64,000 nt of DNA. Origin: Dermatemys mawii. Lineage: Eukaryota > Chordata > Testudines > Dermatemydidae. Shown piece after piece: positions 1 to 13,012 of the stretch. Below the pieces are notes generated by a model. The model was not told the origin of the DNA. It was given only the letters and a program-made list of their open reading frames with translations, and searched no databases. A program made the position numbers and the translations under genes. The stretch's first letter is position 1. Each line of letters opens with the position of its first letter. The stretch is from assembly GCA_007922305.1 (NCBI GenBank), contig ML677334.1, positions 18,329,291 to 18,393,290 on the forward strand, given 5' to 3'.

Positions 1-3000
1 GAATTTTTGAAGTCCTGATGAGATCTGAAATCAGGTGGAACTTACAGAAATTCTGTAGTCTGGCTGAGCTGTTGAAGTCACAGGGCTCCGAACAAGGCTA
101 TTTCTATTACTTCTGCATAAACTCCCAACAGGGAAATATTCTTCTGTCACTTCATAGCAACACAGAATCCACCTGGTTGTTCAATTATATAGTGCAATTT
201 CCAGGCTTGTGGGTGAACTAACATACCAAGTTCAAAACTAGCATTTACCTGGATTATAGTAAAGCCTAGCTGAAGTGTAACACAAACTTCAATACCACTA
301 AAAAAGGATCTTAAGACATGAACTTGAAAGCTGTAGCTTGTCTCGTGACATCTCTGTTTTACACTGGGGTTTATTTAAAAATCCAGAACACATACCATAG
401 TTTGCTGAGTTGCTGTCAGAATAGTGAGTAGAATCCTCCAAGGCATTTTTTAAAATCTGTTTATTACTGTCAATGGAGTTGAACTGAATGGATAAAGTCT
501 ACCAAAAAAGGAGGCAGGCTCAACACCTTTAGTGGCTGTTGCAACCGTCCTTGTTGATATTATGGGATGACGCATTGTTGTGCCATCTTCTGGTGATGAG
601 ATACAGCAAAGGGAAGAAATTGGGGATCCATCTGAAACAAGTTCCTGTCCCCGAGACATGCCAGCACCAGGAAACCAAAATTAAGTATGGGCAGTTTGTG
701 GGCTGATTAGCGGTATACATCTATCACTCCCCACCCTAATTTCTACCTGGATGAAGAATTTGTATTAATGTAAAAACAGATAAAACAAAGGGTGCAATGG
801 GTCTTTCCATGAAAACTTTGAAACATTTCACTGCATTTTAGATTCTTTATAACACTTCAAAAGAAATATTATGAAAAATATCTACTATGTATTAAGTATC
901 TATCTTTGGAGATGGAACTGACAGGAAAGGGAAAGCCTCCTTTTCCCTCTATACTGCTGGAGGGGAAGAGGTGGCAGAGATCTGGGGAAAAGAACTTCCT
1001 TCAGAGGAGATGAGAAAGGGGAAGCTCAGCTAGAACACTGCTTCCAACCATGAGCTGTTGCTGCTCTTTCCACTAACTAGACAGACTGGGAGCCCCAGAA
1101 ATTACTTAGATATCAGCTCCTCCCATATCAGATTTCCATTTCTGATGTGTCTTCTCACCAACAGATTGCAATCTCATAGTGGGGAGCAGCATCATATTCA
1201 AAGAGTGCAGCAGGGGTATGCAAGGTCAGCATCTTAGGGGATGATGCATGTCAGTCTTCAAGCTGAGAGCTGTGTATCTAGTTCTGCTAGTCATTAACAG
1301 CAGATTCATTAGGCATCACATGCTGCTAAAACAGTATGCCAGGCACACTATATGTGAACCGGCAAAGCGTAGGACCCTTCAAGAAAAAAAGAGCAGTTAC
1401 TCACTTAGTAAGTGTGCTCCTTTGAGATGCTTGCTTTCATGGATTTCCTGTCAGTGATGCAACTTGGAACTTTTGAACTGCAGTGTTTGCTGAGAATGCC
1501 CCACATGCAGCCTGACTGTATCTCTAAACCCTACAACCATGGTTACTATAGTTAGAAGCACCAGAATTCTTAGCATCATCTAATCTCCATCAAGGCCCCA
1601 ATGAGTTGTTCACATATTATTGCAGGCCTACCTAAGCATCGATAAAGCCAAATATAACATTATATCACCTGAAAAGTAGAGCTCCTAGCTCTGCTGCTGC
1701 GTCAATTTCTCTGATGAATTCCCCATGGTTCACCAGTGGAAGCACTCTAACAGGACATCTGTGTAAGAGGGGGACGCACACTAGTAAACTTTAGAGTGTG
1801 CCCAGGAGTCAGGAACTGGTAGAGAGGAGGCACAGATAAGATGGAGGCACAAGGCAGTTAGGAACTGTATGAGGCAGTGTGGTTCCCTGCCGCCTCAGAG
1901 AAGGACAAGTCCTGGCTAAATACCTCTACAGGAACACAGGCTGTCTGTGATGGAATGTGAGCCAAGGGAGCCTGGGCAGCAGAGGAGAGCTAGCATCAGC
2001 TAACAGAAGTAGCTGGTAGATCTGAACAGTCGGGTTTCCTTGGCATAAAGTAATAATGATGGAGTGGAGGGGGGAGGGGGAGAAACTATTTTGTTTTATA
2101 AGTCCAAAATTTGAAAAGCGTTTTGTGACATATATGTACTGAAAATGGATGAACTTGAAGTTTGGGGCTCATGGGGGCTATTCTGGTTTAGTTAGTTTCA
2201 AGGCCAAATTTTAAAAGGACTGTTTTTTTAAATATTTCCTTGGCAAAAATTAATATATATTTGACACTAAAATATTGTAGAAACTTCAATTATCCTCTGA
2301 AAAATTAGTGTTAAATTCCAAGACTAAATGCATTCAGTAGAGAGAGAGAGATTTTAATTCTGCAAATATGTTAATCTATGGAAGTGCTATAGGCATTTCA
2401 GTGACCAAAGGAATATAAAAGACTAAATCACCTGGGTAAAATTTTTTTCATAATATCAGATTTCTAAGGATCAGTATTTGATATTTAAGAAAAACAACAA
2501 TTAAAAGCCATTATTTTAATTAGGGACAAAGAAGCTACTAAGTTTTAGGTTTCTCTACTGAAACATACAATAAATCCTTTAATGCACTTTTTTGACAAGA
2601 CAAGGAACTGTCCTGATAAACCATATTTTAGCACTCTTGCAGATAAAGCCATTCTAGCTAGTAATTTTTCCATTGGTTAGCTTAGATTGGACTATACAAC
2701 CATTGTGTAGAAGTTACATTATAAATCATCCAAATTTCACAAACGTTTGAAAAAGTCAAGGATAACTAATTAAATTATGGAAACTATAACCTAACTCATT
2801 CATGATTATTAGGCAGCATGCTTTTCATGCGAATGTTCTGACTACTTAGCTATAAAGCTGTTAACAAGTGGTATAAAGGACCATAGTTTGATATTTTATA
2901 TTGTTAGCATATAAAACAAACATTTATAGTAAGCATTTACTTTGGGAAAATAAATACCTCCTCTAATACATAAAGGTGAATTAACTCCTTATTCCAATCC

Positions 3001-4600
3001 ATTTCCCAAAGTTGTATATGCTCCTTAATGACTTCACTGTGAGATTGTACCACAAGTGTGGTAAATAGCCATTTACTTTCTTTCTCAAACAAAGCCAGTG
3101 AAAGGTAGCACAGCACACTAAAACTGAACTCCACAAATCCTTTCCCAAGACCATATGGCTGCAAAAATGTAACAATCTGCCAGTGGGCTGGATGCCACAT
3201 TCTCTTCCCATTCCCCCTACCACTCCCCGCCCTCCCTATAAACTTCAAGCAGAGGTCCTGGGAAAGATAGATTACCCAGAAGAGATTATTTTGAAGTTAA
3301 TCATAAAACTATTTTTCAGATTAATACAGAAGTGGAAAAAAAGGAGGGAAGGGGCAAATTATTCTTTCTTAATCCAATCACTGAAAATAATGGGGTTCAG
3401 CCAAAGTACAATTATTGTCATCATGAAATATATTTAACACAATTCTCTCAGTTCTAAAATTATCTAGGGGGAGGTAGCACTGGAGTTTTGTTCTGGTTCA
3501 TCAATTTCAAATTTAGCTACAACCATAAAATATACATTCTTCTTGAGGGTAGGGGGAGGCGGTTTCCTCCACATCCTTTTCACAGTCTCTATGATCCCCA
3601 ATTTGCCATTCCCCTCTCAATCCCTTGTTTATATTCCCTACTCCAAATCCCCAGAGCATAGCCACTATCCTTCTGAAGAGGACCGGATAGAATTTCCTTC
3701 AGAAGATCCTTAATTAGCTGACATGTCACTTGAGTGAAATGCAAACAATAGCTAGGACCAAGCATGCTGCTTCCAGCGTACGCCCATCCTTTACCAACCC
3801 AGGGAATGAGAGATCAGCACTAATCCTGAGCTCAAGGATAGCATCAAAACACTCCATGTTTGCATTTTCATATACTGTATTCCCACCTACATTTTATTAA
3901 TCTAAAATAGGAGTGAGAAAACGTACAGTAAATGCCATCTCCATTTAATATGTACAACAGGCACAAGAACAACAAAATGAGGAAAACGACTGTTAAACTC
4001 AGTTTCTTAATGAAAGTCATAGCTATGTCAAATTTAACCATAATTTTTAAATTACAGAAACTTCAGAATTGCAACAGTATATGCAATTTTTATATCACAC
4101 ACTGGACCTAAGAAACTACGCTGGGCTAAATTGCACTATTTAGGCACAGCACTACAATGGAGAAAGTGTGCAGACAAACCACCCAGGAAGATTTTGATTT
4201 GGGGTGGGACAGCCTGCTTCCCAGAAAAGACCAACACTTTATTGGCTGGTATGGATGTGGGAGGGAAGAAATCCTCCATCCTCTTTGGGACAATTCTAAA
4301 AAACAGGTGCACACATAGAGAATAGCCTTGATGCTCATTCAGCACAGAGATGGTGACTGCCTCTTTCCCTTGCATGGCATATCCAGTGGTAGGTAAGATT
4401 AGGAAAGCATCAGAATAGACCCAAATAGTAGTGAGAAGTTATGCTCTATTTAAAGCTTGGTTTTCTTTTCTGATCTGTGATGAGGAATTTTTCCACCCCA
4501 CTCCCATATTAACAGGCTTCATTCTAGAAAACATTAAAACATTAAAAAGGTTGCAGAGCAGTTTTTAAACTAAGAGACAGGGGAAAACCAATTGCTTCAG
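1..4600. other. PIGN intron, mostly unassigned
   Basis: No exon was recognised here. Around 1395-1450 there is a short block (gcagttactcac, then tcctttgagatg) resembling the terminal repeats of the DIRS-like element at 20811. A 103-codon open frame on the minus strand (2937-3248) matches no family I know. The rest is AT-rich unique-looking or old-repeat sequence. Confidence 0.5.
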
Positions 4601-7600
4601 AGAAGCACGTGGATCGGATAGAGACTTCTCTTACAGGAGGGTCTACTGATAAGAGATTCTCTAGGTTTTAGTCAGAAGGAGAGGATGGTAAAGAATAAAG
4701 GAGAGGCCAGATCAGATGACAAACTTTCACATAAAGAATGTGACACATCAGAAAAGGGCAGACAAATAAACAGTGACCAGTTTTTAAAGTGCTTGTACAC
4801 TAATGCTAGAAGTCTAAATAATAAGATTGGTGAACTAGAGTGCCTCGTGTTAAAGGAGAATATTGACATAATAGGCATCACAGAAACATGGTGGAGTGAG
4901 GACTATCAATGGGACACAATCATTCCGGGGTATAAAATATATTGGAAGGACAAACAGGTCGTGAGGGTGGGGGAGTGGCCTATATGTGAAAGAAAATGTA
5001 GAATCAAATGAATTAAAAATCTTATATGAATCCACATGCTCCATAGAATCTCTATGGATAGTAATTCCATGCTCTAATAAAAATATATCAATAGGGATCT
5101 ATTATCGATCACCTGATCAGGACAGTGATAGTGACGATGAAATGCTAAGGGCAATTAGAGAGGCTGTCAAAATAAATAACTCAATAATAATGGGGGATTT
5201 CAATTATCCCCATATTGACTGGGTACATGTCACCTCAGGACGAAATGCAGAGACCAAATTCCTCGATACTTTAAACGACTGCTTCTTGGAGCAGCTGGTA
5301 CAGGAACCCACAAGGGGAGAGGCAACTCTTAATTTAGTCCTGAGTGGAGAGCAAGAGCCGGTCCAAGAGGTAACTATAACAGAACCGCTTGGGAATAGTG
5401 ATCATAATATAATAACATTTAACATTCCCATGCTGGGAACAAAACCTCAGCAGCCCAACATTGTGGCATTTAATTTCAGGAAGGGGAACTATGCAAAAAT
5501 GAGGTTAGTTAAATGGAAATTAATAGGTAAAGTGACTAAAGTGAAATCCCTGCAAGCGGCATGGACACTTTTCAAAGACATCATAATAGAGGCCCAACTT
5601 AAATGTATACCCCAAATTAAAAAACAAAGTCAAAGAACTAAAAAAGAGCCACCGTGGCTTAAAAACCATGTAAAAGAAGCAGTGAGAGATAAAAAGGCAT
5701 CTTTTAAAAAGTGGAAGTCAAATCCTACTGAGATAACTAGAGAGGAGCATAAACACTGCCAAATTAAGTGTAAAAATGTAATAAGAAAAGCCAAAATGGA
5801 ATTTGAAGAACAGCTAGCCAGAAACTCAAAAGGTAATAATAAAATGTTTTTTAAATAAGTCAGAAGCAGAAAGCCTGCTAAACAACCAGTGGGGCCCCTG
5901 GATGATAGAGATACAAAAGGAGCACTTAAAGATGATAAAGTCATTGCGGAGAAACTAAATGAATTCTTTGCTTCGGTCTTCATGGCTGAGGACGTTAGCG
6001 AGATTCCCAAACCTGAGCCGTCTTTTGTAGGTGACAAATCTGAGGAATTGTCACAGATTGAAGTGTCACTAGAGGAGATTTTGGAACTAATTGATAAACT
6101 TAACTGTAACAAGTCATTGGGACTAGACGGCATTCACTCAAGAGTTCTTAGAGAACTCAAATGTGAAATTGCGGAAATATTTACTAGTGTTTGTAACCTG
6201 TCCTTTAAATCAGCTTCTGTACGCAATGACTGGAAGATAGTTAATGTAACACCAATATTTAAAAAGGGCTCTAGAGGTGATCCCGGCAATTACAGACCGG
6301 TAAGTCTAATGTCCGTACCGGGCAAATTAGTTGAAACAACAGTTAAGAATACAATTGTCAGGCACATAGGAGAACGTAAATTGTTGGGCAAAAGTCAGCA
6401 TGGTTTCTGTAAAGGGAAATCATGTCTTACTAATCTATTAGAGTTCTTTGAAGGGGTCAACAAGCATGTGGACAAGGGGGATCCAGTGGACGTAGTGTAC
6501 TTAGATTTCCAGAAAGCCTTTGACAAGGTCCCTCACCAAAGGCTCTTACATAAATTAAGTTGCCATGGGATAAGAGGGAAGATCCTTTCATGGACTGAGA
6601 ACTGGTTAAAAGACAGGGAACAAAGGGTAGGAATAAATGGTAAATTTTCAGAATGGAGAGAGGTAACTAGTGGTGTTCCCCAAGGGTCAGTCCTAGGACC
6701 AATCCTATTCAACTTATTCATCAATGATTTGGAGGAAGGGGTAAACAGTGAGGTGGCAAAGTTTGCAGATGATACTAAACTGCTCAAAATAGTTAAGACC
6801 CAAGCAGACTGTGAAGAACTTCAAAAAGATCTCATGAAACTAAATGATTGGGCAACAAAATGGCAAATGAAATTTAATGTGGATAAATGTAAAGTAATGC
6901 ACTTTGGAAAAAATAACCCCAACTATACATACAATATGATGGGGGCTAGTTTAGCTACAACCAATCAGGAAAAAGATCTTGGAGTCATCATGAAGTTCTC
7001 TGAAGATGTCCATGCAGTGTGCAGCGGCAGTCAAAAAAGCAAACAGGATGTTATGAATCATTAAAAAAGGGATAGAGAATAAGACGGAGAATATCTTATT
7101 GCCGTTATACAAATCCATGGTGCGCCCACATCTTGAGTACTGTGTACAAATGTGGTATCCTCATCTCAAAAAGGATATACTGGCATTGGAAAAGGTTCAG
7201 AGAAGGGCAACTAAAATGATTAGGGGATTGGAAAGGGTCCCATATGAGGAGAGATTAAAAAGGCTAGGACTTTTTAGCTTGGAAAAGAGGAGACTAAGGG
7301 GGGATATGATAGAGGTATATAAAATTATGAGTGGCGTGGAGAAAGTGAATAAGGAAAAGTTATTTACTTGTTCCCATAATAGAAGAACTAGGGGCCACCC
7401 ATTGAAATTAGTGGGCAGCAGGTTTAAAACAAATAAAAGGAAGTTCTTCACACAGCGCACAGTCAACCTGTGGAACTCCTTGCCTGAGGAGGCTGTGAAG
7501 GCTAGGACTATAACAGGGTTTAAAAGAGAACTGGATAAATTCCTGGAGGTTAAGTCCATTAATGACTATTAGCCAGGCTGGGTAAGGAATAGTGTCCCTA

Positions 7601-7772
7601 GCCTCTGTTTGTCAGAGGGGGGTGATGGATGGCAGGAGAGAGATCACCTGATCTTTACCTGTTAGGTTCACTCACTCCAGGGCACCTAGCATTGGCCACT
7701 GTCGGTAGACAGGATACTGGACTAGATGGACCTTTGGTCTGACCCAGTACGGCCTCTCTTATGTTCTTTAAA
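4600..7772 (+). mobile_element. CR1 LINE, 5'-truncated, with endonuclease and reverse transcriptase
   Basis: CR1 is the dominant LINE of reptiles and birds. Reading rightwards, the pieces are: an endonuclease N-terminus (4685-5011, with LYTNARSLNNKIGEL and ITETWW); the rest of the endonuclease (4986-5858, with MGDFNYPHIDW and GNSDHNII); the RT (5889-7064, with YLDFQKAFDKVPH, GVPQGSVLGP and the catalytic FADDTKLL); and the C-terminal region (7099-7572, with RPHLEYCVQMW). The 3' UTR ends in ggtctgacccagta and a short tail near 7770. ORF1 is absent. The coding part is broken by a frameshift near 4975-5010, an in-frame TAA at 5856-5858, and a frameshift plus a stop around 7020-7055. It sits in a PIGN intron, opposite to PIGN transcription. 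Confidence 0.93.
5856..7572 (+). pseudogene. CR1 reverse transcriptase pseudogene portion
   Basis: The longest uninterrupted frame (5889-7064, 391 codons) covers the RT fingers and palm with the FADD motif intact. A single TAA at 5856-5858 separates it from the endonuclease in the same frame. Downstream, the frame shifts around 7020 and contains a TGA near 7051 before reopening at 7099. These lesions make this copy inactive. Confidence 0.9.
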
Positions 7773-8091
7773 GACATGTTAGCATTCACTGTGTTAAATA
7801 AAGTCTCAACCACCATAAGACATTGCTGGAGAATTTGATTTACCTATTGAAAAAGACTAGGATTTATCCAACTCCTCTATGTAGTATTTCTGTAGGGTTT
7901 TGTTTTTATAATTTGTATGTAAACTGTAATTTATAATAATACAACAAATCCGTACAGAAATACTAACTACTGGTAAATCCTGCAAATACCTCTTTGACTA
8001 TTCTACGTTGTTTCTTTTTAACTTTTAAATCACATCATAACCACCAGTGTAGTGTTTATCAGCTAATAAGATGCACGCAATTTAAGCTTAC
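7773..8091. other. PIGN intron remainder
   Basis: This is AT-rich sequence between the CR1 3' end and PIGN coding exon 3. I see nothing further in it. Confidence 0.6.
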
Positions 8092-8190
8092 CTTTAGCAA
8101 ACATAGGTAAAATATCTGGACTTCCCCAGCTCCAAGTATATTTACTTTCATTGAAAACTGAATCGAATTCCACTGCGTTCTCCTTCCATC
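8092..8190 (-). CDS. PIGN: PIGN third coding exon
   Basis: This 99-nt minus-strand exon starts with GA (completing the Gly codon left open by the previous exon), has 32 whole codons and ends with G before a gtaagc donor. The acceptor reads tttcgacag. The peptide includes [17 protein letters not shown] and [15 protein letters not shown], which I recognise as the conserved segment of the luminal PIGN domain following the nucleophile loop. The next PIGN exon should lie at lower coordinates. I searched 1-8091 by eye for the following conserved segment and did not find it, so it is probably off the left edge. Confidence 0.93.
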
Positions 8191-10253
8191 CTGTCGAAAC
8201 AAACATTAATGTTAAAGGGGTTGTTCAAGTGTAACAGAGAGTCTGAACAGGCCCATTGTCTAAAGATTAATAGTACTAGAAAATAGGGAACATTTCTTAA
8301 GTTTTTATTATAATATGCAATTGTAAATGCTAGAGTTAAGATTATATTTGACTTCCATTTTAACCCCATTTGCTTATGCTCATAACTCTGGGGAGAAAAA
8401 ACCTTTTTTGGCTGATGATTTTCATAGTTGGTCTCTTGTGTCAATGGTTTTAGTAAGTATAAGCAACAACTGTCCACTCTTTTTTCCATTAAGTAAGGAT
8501 GACAAACAAAACTACTCATTTTTTTTCAAAGTAAGATAATTCAAAGACTTTATTTTGTGCATGCAAAATTCAAAAGTGGTTGAACCTTAATAGTACCCAT
8601 GGAAGAGTAACCTCCAGGCTAATACCTGTATTAATAAAATAGTTATAAGTGATTGAAAGTTTGGTCTTCTCCCTGTGTAGTAATTTTAGAATTCTAATAC
8701 CACCTATAGGATGGGAGAATAACGTGAATATCTGATAGTTTTCCAGTCATGCTATAAGGTTCATTTGTTGCCTCCTGTTAGAGCATTAAGAAGCCGGGCA
8801 TAATTCCATTCGCCTTTAATGGAACAAGCAATCTATTTGTTATACGAGTTAATGATTGGAGATTAATTTTAAAAATTGTCAGGGCACTGAGAGCACTGGC
8901 TGGATGCTTGTTAGTTAAATTAATATCTTCTAATACATTTAAAATAATAAATAAATAAAACAATCTAGTTGTTTTATAGTTATATGAATGAGCTTCATTT
9001 GCACAGCTGTGTACTGGTCTATCTACATTACTGTGGAAGTACAAAGTGAAAGCTCTGCAATATATATTTTGGTGATAAATCCCACATCGGCCCAATGGGG
9101 ATAGATTACGAGACTCTGTTTTGAATAGCATTGAAAAAATACTGCCAGCACTCAAAAATGAATAGTAGGCTTATTTATTTCTAGCTTCTATAACTGTCTG
9201 TGACACAATCAAAGAATTAAGGAATGAAACAGTTTGTGCCCCTCTGACACTGGAAACTAAATATTATTTGTCTTTTTGATGCATCTCATCTCCACCAATC
9301 TGGGAAGACATAATTGGGATCTCCCCTGCCCATACCCTCAACTCTTCTTTTTATAAAGTAAAAAAACCCACAGCTCTTGTCAAAAGAGCTAGACTGATAG
9401 CCTTGAAGACTGAAGCCCTAAGTACATGTAATTTAGCACTCACTACATGTAAAGCAGTCAGAGGCAGCTCATGTTTAACCCATGCTATCCTGCCAATGTA
9501 CTTCAACCCTGTTCTGGACGAGTTTATTCTCCGTGTCCATCCAATTCTTGGACTCTCTGCAGAGACTGCACCCAACCTTGGCCAGCTGTGACTAAGGACA
9601 CACATTCATTAGGATCAGGACTAAGACCACCAACTAATTTTATTTAGGCAGAGGTTCAACAGTTTTAAAAAGACCAGACTTTACAATAGGTTTGCCATCT
9701 GGCTCTCCTTGAGGCCCAACGGACTTGAGTAATCTATGTACCTGTCCCTTGACCTCTGGCCTCAATCTCTAGATTTCTAGTGAGTAAATCCCTCCCGGTG
9801 AGGCACATTGAATCTAGAAGGAGCCACTTTGTGGGAATATATTAATGATGAGTGATATAGTAGTGATGAGTCCAGTAAGTCTTCCCTAACTGAGGAGCTC
9901 AGTTAGCACTCCCAAAAGCCGGGTCTCAGGAATAACATCTATGCTTTCCTCTCCTACTGGAAAAGCCAAATCCTACTTAGTTATGGGATGATAGCATATC
10001 ACTTCTGTCTTTATATTTGAATTTTAATACTTTAAAGAACTCTCTAGTACAATAATTAACCCTAAAGCAGGAATAAAAATATACAAATCCTATTTTCACA
10101 AATATTAATAGTGGAAAATTCTTCTAAAAGGAATTCATGTTTTTCAGTATACTATGCAGACATTCAGTGACAAACTTTTTACCTTACTATACCACTAAAA
10201 GATCTTATTTGGAGGATGATGTCAAATTTGTTGGAACCCTCGGGCTTGTATAC
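8191..10253. other. PIGN intron between coding exons 2 and 3
   Basis: The stretch is AT-rich. The block at 9360-9600 has more even composition and open frames on both strands (84 codons on minus, 62 on plus). It looks like an interspersed repeat fragment, but I could not assign a class. No exon is seen. Confidence 0.5.
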
Positions 10254-10375
10254 CTTTAGCAACTGCACTGACATCTTCATAAAATCCAGCTATCAGTGCC
10301 ACATGTCCTGGTCTAGATTCTGTTGGAACATGAGTATGAGATACTCCCCAGCTGCCTTTGTATTCTATGATATTC
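10254..10375 (-). CDS. PIGN: PIGN second coding exon
   Basis: This 122-nt exon on the minus strand reads through 40 complete codons with split codons at both ends. Its first base completes the AG left by the previous exon to give Arg, and it ends one base into the next codon. The translation contains [19 protein letters not shown] and then [15 protein letters not shown], characteristic of the PIGN catalytic domain. The Thr in PTESRPGH is the expected nucleophile region of this phosphotransferase family. The acceptor is ttttcttttcag and the donor is G followed by gtatac, an acceptable non-consensus site. Frame and splice phases agree with both flanking exons, which makes the call secure. Confidence 0.94.
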
Positions 10376-11099
10376 CTGAAAAGAAAATAATTAATTAATA
10401 AGTAATTACTTCACAAGACATTGTGTGCATGCAGAAAGTAGTCTGTAGAAGAAGAAAAAGTGATGACTAGATGCTGCTGGCATTAAATTTAAAACTCTCA
10501 GATTCAGTCAGATTTAGTCTTGAGCTGTAACTGTTAAACTAGAAAGTAGTTATCATACGATAACTAACACCCACCAGGCATAATTACCATAGTAGTCAGC
10601 CACCAGCATGAACACAGGAGGTTAATTGGTGTTATCATACATTTCAAGTTAATACATTATTTTATTTCTACTTTTTTTCTAATAGAGGTTATTCATTTTT
10701 TTCTAGTAAAGTTAGTTATTCTTTCCTCTCTTCTCTTAGAATTTTTTTTCTAGTTTTTGCTTTTTCTGCTCCTTCATTAAACCTGTAAATTTCCAGATTA
10801 GGTTTTTTCTCCCCCTCAATCAATAAAATATAGCCAATTATATGTTGTTCTTGTGATAGTGTCCTTTTTCTGGGCTAACTTTCGGAACTGAGAGGGATCA
10901 CGGAAGAGGGACAGGGAAGGGAGGTAAAATGGAGTAATCCTATTTTAACACCTCTAACATCCATTAGTTGGATGTAATCTTTTCCCATGAAGATTGAAAG
11001 TGGGAGAAAAGTCCCCAAAGGGAGAGAAGCAGGTAAAATGGTGCAGCTGGGGAACCGAGAAGCAGGGTTGTTCCAAACCATCAAAACTGACATTTAGAT

Positions 11100-12500
11100 T
11101 ATGATTGTTGAGTAGTTAAAGAGGATGTAGTGAGTGGTCTCCCTTTGAAACCTTGTTTTCTTCTTTTTAGGCAGCTCAGTAGGTCTCCGGAAGTCAGAAA
11201 ACGGGACAGGGTGGCCTCTCTGAGCCATCTGGGATCTACTATATCTTTGTTTAATTTCAGGCATAAAAATCCCATACTATTGCAAAGCAGGCCTGGAGTC
11301 CTTCAATGTGTGCAATGTTTCATCAGTGGTATCAGCAAAGAGTTTCAGAAAATAGGAGGTTCTGGACAGTATTTTGGTGCTCCCCAGAGATCCTGGAGCC
11401 AGGATGCCCGATGCATGATGATTGCCATGGAGATGGAATGCACTGAGTATTAATTGCTTCTAGGAAGGCCTCTAATGATGTTTTAGCCAGAAACTAACCT
11501 TCAGCTATTATGGCCTGAATCTGTTTGCAATGTTCTGCCAGAAGGCATTCAATAAAACCAGATGAACTTGGAATAAAGTGATTGTATTTCATCATAAAAG
11601 CATGGTAATTTGCAATCCTAAACTGTTGGGTCACCAAGGAATAACTCTTATGGTCAAAAAAGTCAAGGCGTTTTATTGTCCTTGTCATACTGGGTAGATT
11701 AAATGTGGAGCTGTCTGCCATATTAATTTACTGCTTTAAAAATCAGGGAGTTAGGAGAAGGAGTGAAAATAAAATTTCACAGTTCTTGGCTGGAACATAT
11801 TAAGTCTTATTGACACATTTGTGCACGGGTAGTACTGTTAGCAGAGTCTGCCATATGGCCTTGGCAGAGTCTAGAAGGGCCTCATAAATGGACAAAGCTG
11901 CTCAAAACAGAAGGTGTCAAATGCAAAATGTCCAAGTGCTTGTGCTGCAACTCTAGGACTTCCTTTAGGAGGACCTGCAATGAGTCCACAACATATTTCA
12001 TTAACTCCTGAAACTGTTTAGAGTCATTGGCCACAGAAGGTGGAGGAGGCACAACAACCTTATCTAGGAAAGATGAGGAAATACTAGTTTACAGCACAGC
12101 AGCCTCCTCCTCTGCTCTGGCCTCTTGCTCCTCAAAGTTCTCCTCTGAGATAGTGAAGAAGGAACAGATGGAAGAGGGGACTGCCTCCGCAATGGTCCCG
12201 TCCAGAAAGGTGAGGCACCTGAGAACTGTTGTCAGCTGGCAGCAAAGGGCCCCAATATGGCCACTAAGGAGGGTCACAGGGTCTAGGAGATGGCTTCCAC
12301 TGCCTGAGGAGAAGCCTGGATTTGTCTCTCATGTGAATCGTCCCTATCCTTGAAGGTGTCATGGAAGGAGCCCCTATTTTGGTAAGTAGGAGAATCTTGC
12401 ACAGAAATATGAAGAGATATCCTCCACATCATCCAAAGGGGGAGCTCTTTTGGGTGGAGTCAGGTGCTACTGGGGTGTGAGGTAACACTACATCAATTTA
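11100..12500 (-). mobile_element. DIRS-like retrotransposon fragment: gag region
   Basis: The minus-strand translation shows, in several frames, features I associate with the gag of vertebrate DIRS-type elements. At 11721-11494 there is an open frame with IKRLDFFDHKSYS, QQFRIANYHAF and CKQIQAIIAEG. Downstream, in broken frames, come segments resembling MHRASWLQ, ETLHTLKDSR and GFLCLK. Upstream (12490-11800) is a Ser/Pro/acidic-rich stretch. The element is decayed by multiple frameshifts and stops. It overlaps in content with the gag of the copy at 23.8-24.2 kb but is a separate insertion. No recombinase or RT part is attached. Confidence 0.6.
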
Positions 12501-12752
12501 AACTCAGTTCATGTTTTAATAATTTCTTTCACAATCATGAAGGTTGAATTTTTATCCATTTATTTTTGTGGAACATAATTCTGTAACATACTGCTCAGCC
12601 CTGGATCACAGAGGACCTGGGTATAAACTGCCACTATTTCTGAGGCTGTTTCTCATCTCTCTAAGAGGAGGCAATTTGGTAAAATGTTTAATGGTTAATT
12701 TGCACCATGACTTAACATTTTTAGGAATAGAAGTGTTATCAGACACACTTAC

Positions 12753-12979
12753 CTAAGGTAAGGTGCTCGAGAAGTACCATTATCATCTAATTCAAGCAGT
12801 GTATCTGCCCGCAAGCCATCAGCAACGAAAAGCACTAGTCGCTTCGCAGGTGGTGGCAATGGAGTACGCTGAGGAGTCATGCCATGAACCAAAGGAGAGG
12901 TGAAGTAGATGTCAAAAATGGAGGCCAAGAACACACAATGCACAAGGAGACCAGCAATTATGAAGATCAGCATATTCAT
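12753..12979 (-). CDS. PIGN: PIGN first coding exon (GPI ethanolamine phosphate transferase 1, N-terminus)
   Basis: PIGN is the ER-membrane enzyme that adds phosphoethanolamine to the first mannose of the GPI anchor precursor. The exon encodes an N-terminal hydrophobic signal-anchor followed by [15 protein letters not shown] and then [12 protein letters not shown], whose Asp belongs to the metal-binding site of the alkaline-phosphatase-like fold; I recognise these as PIGN signatures. The exon ends in AG followed by a consensus gtaagt donor (complement of 12747-12752), leaving phase 2. It begins at 13012 after a pyrimidine-rich acceptor (complement of 13013-13015), giving about 33 nt of 5' UTR. 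There are two in-frame ATGs, at 12979 and 12973. The inner one aligns with the mammalian start, so the true N-terminus may be two residues shorter. Identity is very secure; start choice is less so. Confidence 0.95.
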
Positions 12980-13012
12980 GATGACAGGTAGTTCCTAAAG
13001 CAAAGTTCAACA

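Noticed and set aside
450..720. Overlapping minus-strand frames of 69 and 63 codons
   Set aside because: No recognisable PIGN sequence, no matching splice phases, and the frames overlap each other; probably chance or repeat-derived.
9351..9605. 84-codon minus and 62-codon plus frames over the same block
   Set aside because: Both strands are open, which suits a repeat of even composition rather than a gene; no motif recognised.
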